This document shows, piece after piece, positions 22,611 through 32,200 of a DNA stretch of 40,000 nt. Numbering within the stretch: the stretch's first letter is position 1; each line of letters starts with the position of its first letter. The position numbers and the translations under genes are program-made. The notes below the pieces were generated by a model, which had not been told where the DNA came from, ran no database searches, and saw nothing but the letters and a program-made list of their open reading frames with translations. The stretch is from Prorocentrum cordatum (lineage: Eukaryota > Sar > Dinophyceae > Prorocentrales > Prorocentraceae). The stretch is from contig CAUYUJ010003013.1 of assembly GCA_963575745.1 (NCBI GenBank), positions 1-40,000 on the forward strand. Direction: 5' to 3'.

Positions 22611-25403
22611 CTACCGGCGAGTTTCCTCGCTACTAGAGCGCACCTGCATGCGGGTTTCCCCGCTAGCTCGGGAGGCAGGGCCGTCCTGAGACGACCTGCC
22701 CGCCCTATACGGAGTATGTTTCTTCAGCTCGTGCTTGAAGGATTGCTGGCCGGCCATTACCTGTAGGAGCAACGCGCGGTCAATACTACCTTTGGTATGA
22801 CCATCGGCAGTCATATCCCGCGCGTCACACCATTGGACGCTTTCAACGATTCCGCGCTCCATCATCTGGCGGATCCAGCTAATGTGCCCAAGCAGAGTGC
22901 ATTCTGTGGGCTTCTTCAGATCTTTGCTAGACAAAGATTTGAAGACAGACTCGGCATCAATAGTCAGAGTGACTTTGATACATAGACCACCCATTTCCAA
23001 TATGTTCTTTAACTGTGTGGGGGTCAATGGTCCCGAGTGTAGCTCGTGGAGCGTTACAATGGTCGGGTAGCAGTCTTCCAAGTTGTGGGCTGCTGCCAGT
23101 GTTTCCGCAGAGTAGCTCGAACGCACCTGCAGTCGATGAGACTTGCAGTATGCGTCCACCAGGTGCACGACGGGTTTCCCCGCTTGCGTGTGGCCACGCC
23201 TCAGCAGGTTAGCCCCGCGGATACCGTAGCCTTTGACTTCGTCGTCTTCATCTCCGTTGAGACGACGATAGCCAGAATCGCTATGCAGGTCGACCTCTCC
23301 TGTTGGAGTCATAGCTTGATACACGATCTTCTTCGGACCTGCCTGCAATTTCCTGGTAACCGCGTTCAGTCGTCGTACCTGGATGTTTGTCGGTTCCTGG
23401 ATACGTTGTAGGGAGACAACATAGACCATCAGCCATACCTGCGTGATCAACGCATAGGCTAGAGCGCCACGAAGACTGACGAACATATCAGAAATCGTCT
23501 TTGTCGCTTTGCTCTCAGGATCAGCGCCTGTGAGTTCTGGATGTGTGATAGGACGAAGCTGTTTGATGTATTCGTCCTGATCAAGAGTGACGCTCCCATC
23601 ATCGGTCTTGTTGTACCGAACGGCACAGTTTGTGTATGTGTGCTTGTTCAGTTTGCACTTTCCAAACGTATCTTCAACACACTTGACATACTTGTCAATA
23701 GAATCTTCCTTCCCAGTCATATTGATGTCATCAACGTGTTTGGCTGTCAAGAGGTTTGAGCTCATCTCGAACTCTTCGTCGTATGAAGTAGGCTGTAGTC
23801 CAAAGCTCCTAGTGATGGACCTGAGCTTCAACGAGAATGCCCTGGGAGCATCCTTCGTGCCCGTCCCCGGCTTCAGACACCGAAGACAATGCTTTGATTC
23901 GTCATATGACTCAAAGCCTGGCAGTGTGCGAAGGACAGCTGCTGACCCAGGAGGTAGTGCGAAGCACACCACACGCTCTTTCTCGCCCGTTGCCGCGGCG
24001 AGCTCGCTATAGGTCAGTCCCTTCAAGAAAGCCATGTTGATGTCCAGGGAAGCGATGATCCAAGCTTTGTTGCATGCAGCAGAACTTGCGAGCAGTCTCT
24101 GGTTTGACCTCCTTGCCGTGCCAGAGAAGGTTTCGACATCGAAGGCTTCAATGTCCATGAAGCCACGGAGTACCAAGCGTAACCTGATCGTCCGTTCCAT
24201 TTCGCCCTTCTCGTTCTTGACAAACTTCCATTTGTATACGTAGCGTGAAGTCATGATGTTCGACGCTTTGCTCAAGTCAGTCATCTGGAAGCATTTGTTG
24301 TCAAGCCAAGTCTTCAATTCTGTGTAAAGGGCTTTGGAAACTTTGACCGGATTCGCTTGAATGTCGGCCTTCGTGAGTAGATCGTCTTCCTTGACGACCA
24401 CGGCACGTTTGGAGGCAGCACTAACATATACTCGCATAGTTGTGACGCTGCTGTCATCCAACAATCGGCGTTGCTGCTCGGACAGGACGACTTTGGACAT
24501 GTCTGCTGTGAAGCAAAGCTCGATGTACTTCCCGTGCTCGTCGGAATCCAGATCATATTGGCTGTCCGGATCCGTGGAGCACAAAGGAACGTAGTAAGAA
24601 GTGTCCATGTCGTATCCTGGCGGGTGACCCCGCACCGGCAAGTGGCCTTGCACATCTTCACAGGTCGTAGAGACCAACACGCACTGTGAGTCTGTCATGT
24701 ATGTCGGAACTGCATGCATGACTTCTTCTGTGTCAGCTTCAAGGAGTGTTCTGTCATCCATCAGTTCAGCATACCACGACTTCAAGACAAAGACGTCCAG
24801 ATCTTCTTCTGTTTCCTCTATGATGGTCGGGAGCCGACCATCATTCTCCGCAGGAGGCTGCTCAGGAGCAGCTGCTGGAGGTGGCTCGCTTGGTGGTGGA
24901 CCATCAGCGAGTTCCTCAAACTTAGTGAGGTCTCGGTCGAATCCAGCAGGCGGCTTCTTGGATTTAAGACACTGGATGATGCGTGAGTGTGTAGATCCTG
25001 TGATGTCGTAGATGTTCAAGGCAGTGCCATCAGCTTCATAATAATGAAAGCCAGGGGTCACATCGTTATCATAGTGCACTAGTGTACAGCTGTCTGCATA
25101 GGGTGCAGCAGGCAACTTAGTCAGGCTCTTAGCAAGTCGTACAGCAACCACGTTTTCAATGCGAAAATAGTTGCGAATGAGATACTGAAGAGCCAAGTGC
25201 ACCTTAGGCGAAAGCCGGCTCGCAGCAGTCATCTGCAGCCGGCCCTGTTTCGCTGGTAGGTATCCGAAAGTCATGGCGGGTTTCCCCGCTGGCAGACCGG
25301 CAATAAAGGCCAATACTGTCCGAAGGGCCGTATTGTCCGATCCTATCTCGCGGACCATCAGTGCTTCGATGTACAGCGTATGTCGTGTGTCAGGATACTG
25401 TAC
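22611..25403 (-). CDS. Pol segment: reverse transcriptase and RNase H (copia type)
   Basis: Open from 25403, just after an in-frame TGA; the first ATG is at 25358 (915 residues from there). The bases between TGA and ATG read as ordinary coding sequence continuous with the integrase segment, so the ATG is probably not a true start. Numbering from the ATG: an acidic Pro-rich linker lies at about 150-280, and RVT_2-type RT starts near 340. The first catalytic Asp is D439 in SLDINMAFLKG. The polymerase box is HVDD at 541-544, with His in place of the usual Tyr. RNase H shows D694 (LHSDSGY), E752 (SYSAET), an Asp near 807 (TIDAES) and a terminal ADGHTK motif typical of copia RNase H. The last residues contain GCGAG/CTCGC palindromes in a frame different from that used upstream. 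Confidence 0.9.
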   Translation of the reverse strand, partial: VQYPDTRHTLYIEALMVREIGSDNTALRTVLAFIAGLPAGKPAMTFGYLPAKQGRLQMTAASRLSPKVHLALQYLIRNYFRIENVVAVRLAKSLTKLPAAPYADSCTLVHYDNDVTPGFHYYEADGTALNIYDITGSTHSRIIQCLKSKKPPAGFDRDLTKFEELADGPPPSEPPPAAAPEQPPAENDGRLPTIIEETEEDLDVFVLKSWYAELMDDRTLLEADTEEVMHAVPTYMTDSQCVLVSTTCEDVQGHLPVRGHPPGYDMDTSYYVPLCSTDPDSQYDLDSDEHGKYIELCFTADMSKVVLSEQQRRLLDDSSVTTMRVYVSAASKRAVVVKEDDLLTKADIQANPVKVSKALYTELKTWLDNKCFQMTDLSKASNIMTSRYVYKWKFVKNEKGEMERTIRLRLVLRGFMDIEAFDVETFSGTARRSNQRLLASSAACNKAWIIASLDINMAFLKGLTYSELAAATGEKERVVCFALPPGSAAVLRTLPGFESYDESKHCLRCLKPGTGTKDAPRAFSLKLRSITRSFGLQPTSYDEEFEMSSNLLTAKHVDDINMTGKEDSIDKYVKCVEDTFGKCKLNKHTYTNCAVRYNKTDDGSVTLDQDEYIKQLRPITHPELTGADPESKATKTISDMFVSLRGALAYALITQVWLMVYVVSLQRIQEPTNIQVRRLNAVTRKLQAGPKKIVYQAMTPTGEVDLHSDSGYRRLNGDEDDEVKGYGIRGANLLRRGHTQAGKPVVHLVDAYCKSHRLQVRSSYSAETLAAAHNLEDCYPTIVTLHELHSGPLTPTQLKNILEMGGLCIKVTLTIDAESVFKSLSSKDLKKPTECTLLGHISWIRQMMERGIVESVQWCDARDMTADGHTKGSIDRALLLQVMAGQQSFKHELKKHTPYRAGRSSQDGPASRASGETRMQVRSSSEETRR

Positions 25404-28400
25404 TCACACTTCGCGACTGCCGACCTTCACGATGACCTGACCTCGGTCAGGTTCGTTGCGGATGACCGGGTATGGACCACTCCATCCACCCCAGTCGTCT
25501 TTCGTGGTGGTCGGGCGATGATAGTCCACGAGATCTCCCTCTTTGTAGTGAAATTCACCCGTAGCAGTAGTCTTCGTACGGAGAGCCCTGTTCGTCTTGG
25601 CAACCGCAGTGGCCTGCGTGATTGCCTCCAGACTAACCCTCCTGATTGTCTCCTCCCTTGAGTGATCTGATGATTCAGCGGACTGATCATGATCCAAGAC
25701 AGGGAAATCGGGAAGCATAGCTGGTTGTCTGCCATACAGCGCATTATACGGAGAAGCTTCGTTGTAGAAGGTAAATGCGTTGCTGGCAAACAAGGCTTCA
25801 TGTAAAAGACGAGTGAAATTCAGAGGAATATTCAATCTATTCAATTCTTCTCCCATCACGTGTATGAGGTGTCGCAGGATGCCATTCCTAGCTTCGATAG
25901 TCGTGGCGTGTTGGCCACGCGCTCGGATACGAAGCTCTGTTCCCTTGGATTTAAGGATGGCCCTTGCTGTATCGTTATTCAGTGCTCCTTCCCCATCGGA
26001 GTATAGGATCTTAGCAGGGCCATGTTGCATCCAAGTTGTGTGATAGGCATCGAGAACAGCATGCATAGTCTTATCAGGAATCTCTGTGCCAGCTGCCCAG
26101 CGAATACAACGGTCGATGATGTGAAAAACAATATGTTCCTGTTTGTAAAAGAAAAGATCACATTCGACTTCCTCGTTGAAACGTCCTGGCAATGACACAG
26201 AAGGCATCACCGTGTTGCCTGGTTTGTCCCAGGCACGACATTCTCTACACGAGTCGCAAATGCCTTTGATCAGACTCAAACGGGTTTCACCCAGACCAAC
26301 CTTAGCTAGAATCATCCGCATTTTTGGTTCCTTGGCATGAAACCATCTCAAGTGGAGCTTGCGGAGTTCTCGCTGCACTACAGCTGGGTCAAAGCTGCGC
26401 AGGTTTTGAAGGCTGAGCTGAACGTCGAAGCGAGTCCAATCAGGAAGCCTTGGCCTTGGCCTCGGCTCTGCTTGAGGCTGCGGCGGCGGTGGAGGATCTC
26501 CTCCCTCCATGCGTCCGCGCCTTGCTGCAACTTGTGGCAGTCTGCGGTGATCGTCAGAGCTACCAGCGCCAGTGGTGTTACCATGAGCCCCCTCGGCCCT
26601 GGTAATGTCATGGCTGCTGGCGCCTGCGGTTGGATCGCCCTCACCGGGCCGTGGCGGCCTAGGCGCGCGTATGCGCGCTTTCGCGGCCGGCGCCGCTTTT
26701 GCGGCTGGCGCCGCTTTTTCGGCTGGAGCCGCTTCCGCGGCTGGCGCCGCAGGAGCGGCTTGCCCCGCTGGGCGCGGCTGACCAAAGTTATCTGGCAGCT
26801 TCCATTTTTCGGCGAATCTGCATTGGCCAGATATCTTGGCATGGTGAGGATTGCTCTTCTGATATTCCTTCTTACAGCTTGGACAGTCCCAATAGTATGG
26901 TTCAACATCATACCATCGACACATCTTCGGATCCCTGCTGTGTCTTGGTGATTGTTTGTAGTTGTTGTCTACACAGCCAGGACACCCAAGACCGCCAGGT
27001 GGTGGTCGCCGGATTTCTCCGTTTGGGTGTCTCTGGATTGTTGGGTCGTCCAAGTCGTAGCCAGCACTGTTTGTTACGAACGCGTAACTGCGTTCGCGAT
27101 TCGCGAATGGATCGCGACCGTAAGCAAACAGATCTTTGGCGATTTGCACCGCATCAACGATCAGTGACTGCATTCTGTAGGTATACTGTGCCGCCCTTGC
27201 TAGTTCTTTGTTGCAAGCATTGGCGTGCACATGATTACCTGGACAACGCTTGCCTCTGAAAGGTGCCAACAACTCTTCTTTGTTTGCCATCATCTGTGTT
27301 GGCTTGCGGATGTATTGTCCAAACGAATCTTTGAGACCAGTCGTGCATTGATCAATAATCGTTTGGCAAGTGACCTTGCGTTGTGCCAGTTCCTTCCATG
27401 GCTGGATCTCATCCACCCACGTGCCCATTGGTTGTTCCCTGAGAAAGAAACGTCTTAGGTCGTCTTGTAATAGAGCGACTGTTCCACAGAACGTGATGTG
27501 AGGCAGGTCCTCTTTGTGGTGTTTAAGCCACGTATCATGATTGACCTGTGCATTGAAGTATGAAGGAAGTCCAGTAGTTCTGCAGCTTGGCTGCAAAATC
27601 GTGATCTTGACAAAGCAAGTCTTGAGGTAGTGAAGGACTGCTCTTTGTACTTCCGAGTTTCCAAGGTCAACCATAGATATCTTATCAAGGTTCCCGCCCG
27701 ACGAGAGTCCCCTCTTGAAGGCTAATATGGATATACCACCCTTGCCCCCACATAATTCAAGCATGTCCACTTGATTGTTTCTGCCGTAGCATAGTGACTG
27801 GACCATCGAGAAGACATCAGCATGTGAGTCAGCGGGTTGCCCCGCCGGTAACATCATGAAGATGTCCTCTGATTCGCTGTCCGAGTCCGAGTCGTCAAGA
27901 GGAACGTCGTTGAAATATGTGGAGCAGTCAAGCCCTTTGAGGTCCTCTCCACAGTCGTCGTTACCGTCTTCCACTTTCTTCGGGATTTTCTTCGGTTTGA
28001 TGCCAGCCTCTTTGTCAGCTTTCTGCTTTTCTTTCTGTTTTATCCTGGCATCAGTGGGCAACGCAGTTTCCGCGGAGAGATCCGCTGCGGAGGGATCCGC
28101 TGTTAAGTCAGGAAATGGCGGAATTTCAGGAAAGTTGGTGGGTCGCGTTTGGCAACGCTCAATCGAAGGGGGAGGAGACCGATCGTCATCGACGATCGTC
28201 ACACGCTTTGGGCGTGGCCTTCGCGACTCACCGTCGCCGTGAAGAACTGGAGCCGGAGGCTCCCAGTATAACCGAGTACTGATGTTTGTAACCCCATCAG
28301 GTAATGGAGCTACATAGTTGTACCCAGTCGGCTGATCCTGGATTCTGATATCTTGAACGATCTTATTCGTGTCCAGGTCGGTCGTGACTCTACGAACAAC

Positions 28401-28835
28401 ATGGTCCCATTGAGGGCCCTTTTGTGGACATTGAACGTAGTGTCTTACCTTTTTGTCAACGCGCGTACACACACTGAGGTGTACCGCACTCCGCTCATTC
28501 CTAATCATGTTGGCTTTATTGAGTTGATCAAGGAAGCGTGCAGTGATGATAGCCAATGTTTTATGCCGGAACTCGGCACGTTGCTGATCTTGGCCATACC
28601 AATCCAAATCATGTTCTTTGTGTGAGCCACAAGTACATCTCCATGAGTTTATCGGTATATGAGGACAAGATGTAGCAACTTGTATATAAGAACCACTGGG
28701 ATATTTACTGGAGCGGTCAAACTTGATACCGAAATGACAGAGTCTCATTCGTATAATGCTTAGCTTCAAATCTTCGATAACATCTTTGATCGGACCCTGT
28801 TTCCAGAAATACCCGGGTGGCCCCAGGATGAACAA
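25404..28835 (-). CDS. Pol segment: methyltransferase-like domains, zinc module, integrase
   Basis: 1143 residues with no ATG: the frame opens after a TGA at 28847 and is entered from the preceding frame by a +1 shift. Residues 1-105 complete the first methyltransferase-like domain (GPPGYFW, then CHFGIKF and CTCGSHKEH). Residues about 350-575 hold the second: MLELCGGKGG (358-367, SAM-loop-like), LQPSCR (415-419, PC-motif position with Cys retained), REQPMGTW (466-473), DQC (495-497) and RKPTQMMAN (510-518). A Cys/His module spans about 618-672 (CPGC, MCRW, CPSC, QCR). Integrase has H828, H833, C860 and C863 (HHCC finger) and D893, D947 and E981 (D,D,E; 33 residues between the last two), followed by a basic C-terminal tail. 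Frame ends at TGA 25404-25406, which interrupts continuous coding. A five-unit 18-nt palindrome run encodes the AAPAAK repeats near 690-722. Confidence 0.88.
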   Translation of the reverse strand: MFILGPPGYFWKQGPIKDVIEDLKLSIIRMRLCHFGIKFDRSSKYPSGSYIQVATSCPHIPINSWRCTCGSHKEHDLDWYGQDQQRAEFRHKTLAIITARFLDQLNKANMIRNERSAVHLSVCTRVDKKVRHYVQCPQKGPQWDHVVRRVTTDLDTNKIVQDIRIQDQPTGYNYVAPLPDGVTNISTRLYWEPPAPVLHGDGESRRPRPKRVTIVDDDRSPPPSIERCQTRPTNFPEIPPFPDLTADPSAADLSAETALPTDARIKQKEKQKADKEAGIKPKKIPKKVEDGNDDCGEDLKGLDCSTYFNDVPLDDSDSDSESEDIFMMLPAGQPADSHADVFSMVQSLCYGRNNQVDMLELCGGKGGISILAFKRGLSSGGNLDKISMVDLGNSEVQRAVLHYLKTCFVKITILQPSCRTTGLPSYFNAQVNHDTWLKHHKEDLPHITFCGTVALLQDDLRRFFLREQPMGTWVDEIQPWKELAQRKVTCQTIIDQCTTGLKDSFGQYIRKPTQMMANKEELLAPFRGKRCPGNHVHANACNKELARAAQYTYRMQSLIVDAVQIAKDLFAYGRDPFANRERSYAFVTNSAGYDLDDPTIQRHPNGEIRRPPPGGLGCPGCVDNNYKQSPRHSRDPKMCRWYDVEPYYWDCPSCKKEYQKSNPHHAKISGQCRFAEKWKLPDNFGQPRPAGQAAPAAPAAEAAPAEKAAPAAKAAPAAKARIRAPRPPRPGEGDPTAGASSHDITRAEGAHGNTTGAGSSDDHRRLPQVAARRGRMEGGDPPPPPQPQAEPRPRPRLPDWTRFDVQLSLQNLRSFDPAVVQRELRKLHLRWFHAKEPKMRMILAKVGLGETRLSLIKGICDSCRECRAWDKPGNTVMPSVSLPGRFNEEVECDLFFYKQEHIVFHIIDRCIRWAAGTEIPDKTMHAVLDAYHTTWMQHGPAKILYSDGEGALNNDTARAILKSKGTELRIRARGQHATTIEARNGILRHLIHVMGEELNRLNIPLNFTRLLHEALFASNAFTFYNEASPYNALYGRQPAMLPDFPVLDHDQSAESSDHSREETIRRVSLEAITQATAVAKTNRALRTKTTATGEFHYKEGDLVDYHRPTTTKDDWGGWSGPYPVIRNEPDRGQVIVKVGSREV
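26683..26768 (-). repeat. Palindrome array, five units at exact 18-nt spacing
   Basis: Starts at 26683, 26701, 26719, 26737 and 26755. Units are GCGGC-NNNN-GCCGC; the third and fifth have one arm mismatch. It encodes the AAPAAK-type hexapeptide repeat before the integrase. Confidence 0.85.
28072..28100 (-). repeat. Palindrome pair with GCGGA/TCCGC arms
   Basis: GCGGA-GAGA-TCCGC at 28072-28085 and GCGGA-GGGA-TCCGC at 28087-28100. The arms differ from the common GCGGG/CCCGC type but remain perfectly complementary. Confidence 0.8.
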
Positions 28836-29208
28836 TCTGCATTCTCAGAGCACGCGCTTTGATCAGGAGATTTTGTATACGTTGATAGTGTGGTCCCGCC
28901 CTCTTTCCTGGAGTACGAACGTACCAATCAGAGGGTGTGGCCACCCACAACATATTGTAGTCTCCTGCCAACAAATTTCCCAAATACTGTGTTCCAGTTG
29001 AAGTCATTACCTCATTATGGGTAATCCGGTCACATATATAGCCACGGGTTCGGAGTTCAGCGCAAGCTGTGCGAATATCTTCGATGACAAGACATTTTGA
29101 ATGATATTTTTCCTCTCGGGCCTCAGCGCGGCCAACGTATGTAGCGAGGAGGCCGGTATTCGGCTTCTCTTCGCAAGCGAGCGCCGCCGGCGCGCCCGCC
29201 TGCCCCCG
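28836..29208 (-). CDS. Pol segment: start of first methyltransferase-like domain (pre-frameshift)
   Basis: This continues the upstream frame after the TGA at 29209-29211 and stays open to 28717, but its useful part ends near 28.82-28.85 kb, where similarity switches to the +1 frame. It encodes a helical segment, then LLAGDYNMLWVATPSDW, which sits where the PPC motif lies in the second copy, and then a KARALRMQIV strand leading to the GPPGYFW of the next frame. The upstream part, just after the TGA, is Ala-rich. No SAM-binding GxGG loop is visible, so this copy looks catalytically dead even before the frameshift. Confidence 0.65.
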
Positions 29209-32200
29209 TCAACGGCGGTCGTGAGACCAAGTTGCCGCTTGACTCGGAGGCATGCTGTTAGCGGATGGCTCCGCAGGAGTCGCTGGTGTTGCCACGCCCG
29301 CAGACAGATTCGGCGGATTGTTTTCAGAAATGTCAAAGTATTCCGTCCGATCCGTAGCGTGACCCACGATCTCCACGCGGGTTGGCCCCGCAAAGTCCGA
29401 CGAACCTCCGCCCGTGTAGCTTGGTGGTGGTGGCGGCGACGCGGGTGGCCCCGCTGGATCCTCGGGCGCCCATTTGCTCACCGCCTCCTGGACTGCCCAG
29501 AAGATCTTGGACTTCAGGGCAGCCTTCATGTGTGGCCCAGTCCCTTCGGGACCCTGTCGGCACTCCCACCAGCTGTTCAGCGTCCTGTTCACGATCAAAC
29601 GGGTTGTGTCCTCCAGGAGCTGCTTGTCGATGTACGGCTCGACGATGTACGTATCGGTCGTGAAGGTCGCGGGCTGTCCCGTCGCGGGTGGCCCCGCTGT
29701 TGCTTCAGCGGGTGGCCCCGCACTGACGGGGTCCTCTTCGTTCTCCGTCTCGGTGTAGCCATCTCGACTGCTGCGGATCGTGAAGGTGTTCGTGACCGCG
29801 TGGCTCTTGGCCCCATCGTACAACCCGCAGGGAATCGCGAGATGTCCCGAGGGAGTCTTCTTCGCCTTCAGGACCTTGGCGCCTCTTCCCAGCTTCAGGG
29901 TGTAGTCACCGCTGGGGAAGATGACCTTCTGGTAGCCCGGCTTCAACACGATGATCGTATCACGTGCCTCCATGGCTCCTAGGCCCCAGATGGCCGGGAG
30001 ATTGGCACCCGAGCCTTCTGCGATGTTGGAGGCATACTCCTCAATACGGGGGCTCGCCTCGTTGGCATACTGTACCCCGATCTTGAAGTTGCCCATCTTC
30101 CGACATATCGCAGCGCCCTCCCCAACACCATTGATGTAGAAGGTCTTGCTCAGGGTGCAGATGGCAGGTCGGTAGTTGAACCTGGCCATTATCTCCTGGA
30201 AGGTCCGCGCCGCGTTGGATCCAATGATGCTCACATTAGAACCAATGTCCAGCATGAACGAGATACAGGGCATACCATCTTCATCAAGAAAGAATGTCCC
30301 ATTGCGCGCTGCAAGAGCGACCTGTACGCCAGTGTGGTCGTTGGTGTGGTACGTGATCTGCGATCCGAGTGTACCCCTCAACAGGCGCTGTTCAAGAACC
30401 CATTGACTCATGGTCAGCTCGGTGCACCACATCTGCTCGTACTGGCGGCGCTCCTCCACAGTAATCGGTTCCTGCTGGAGGACCCAATAGATTGCAGATA
30501 GCGTGGACATCCATTCGCCTCCTGGTGGCAGCGTGTCAGTATCGTCACGCGCGTAGGTCAGCCCCTCTGCGTCAATCATGAACGTGGAATGAAACTGGGC
30601 TGCCTCTGCGCTTTCAGCGCTTGCCCGGCTTCTGGCGCTGACCGGGCTTGCCACTCGAGAGGTCCTGGTTGGTCCAGTTGGCCTCCGAATCCCGCCTCCG
30701 CTCCTGCCACTCCGCCTGATGTTGGCCTCCATGGTCCTCAAGAAACCTGGGTTTGGAGGTCCGTTTGCGGGTGGCCCCGCTTGGGCGGCGGGAGCCGCTT
30801 CAGCGGGTGGCCCCTCAGCTGGGGGCCCCTGCGCTCGGAGCGTGGGCAAGATCGGCATCTGAATGCCTTGTTCTGGCGCTGGCCAGGGGTATGCCTGTGC
30901 AGCTGGGGCACGTGCGGATGGCTCCGCCGATCGTGCGGCTCGAGCCTCCAGTGCCTCCACTGCTTCGCGTAACCGACGCATTTCTCGGGCATCTGCAACG
31001 TACCTTTCCTGCTGGCGCGCTTGGTCTGACTCAGCATCGCGCTGTCCAGCATACGGGAAGTGTGCTATCACTATGCCCGGTCCACGGCATACGGCACAGG
31101 GGGCCTCATTCGGCGCACCTGGCCGCTGATTGCGGACGTGCTGCTGTGCAACACGGCCCCAGCATATGTCGTGAAAGAAGTGCCCGCACGCCAGTCTCCA
31201 CACTGTAGTGCCCATCTCGTAGTTGTCCATGCAGATTGGGCACTGAGTGAAGTTGTAGTCTGAGATGACTGGAGCAGGCACGTCAGGGCGAGTCCGAGCT
31301 TGGCGCTCGAACGTGGTTTCGCCCTCCCGATATGGCGTCGGTGGCGGCCGTCTGTCTGGCCGTTCAGCGGGTGGCCCCGCTTCTGCGGGTGTCCCCGCTT
31401 GGGCCTCGCGCTCAATCCTTCTCTGGATCGCGCGTTGTTGGCGCAGCCTAGTGTTGTCACGAGCCTGCTGCCTGGATGCCAGTATCGCTTGCTGCGTGTT
31501 GTGCACGTCGCGGATGTAGTCTGGCATGCTGCCCATAGCGGCTGGCACCGCGAGACCAGCTGGCTGAACTATGGTCTCGGGGTCCGTCGGCGTGGGCATG
31601 TAGGCGTAGTGTGGCATAGACTGCGCATCGACCGCTCGTGTAAACTGCAAACGAAACATCTCATTAGCTAGGTTCCGAGTGTATTCGTTCGCAGGTGGCC
31701 CCGCAATCATAGGAGTGTTATTCATCTGCGCGTAGTACTCAGGGTACATCGGTGCGTCCATGGCCTGCGCCTCTGCTGGACCGTGATTGTCCCATCCGTA
31801 TATCGGGTGTGATGCTATTCCTGGAATAAACACCTGTCGATATGGATTCGTGGGATCAGCATTTGGAGCATCTTCAGAAGTCCAACTCCAGAGAGGTCGA
31901 AAGTCGCCATGATTTGTAACATCTATGTTGCGGTTCCGCAACAGGCTGGGCACTCTATCAGCTTGTTGCTGCAGAAAAGTAGCCTGTGCTCTTAAGTTGG
32001 CTGCCCGACGTTCGTAGTCTGAACCTTGCTGTCCGTCAGCGGGTGGCCCCGCTTGAGCGGGTGGCTCCGCAGGCGTTCGCTCGGCGGGTGACCCCGCAGC
32101 CACTCCTCCTTCACTACCCCTCGGAGTGCCAAAGGGAGTGGTTGCTTGGAGTGCTGCCGCGAGTGCTGGATTTCCGCGAATCGCCTGGAGTCTTTGCCAC

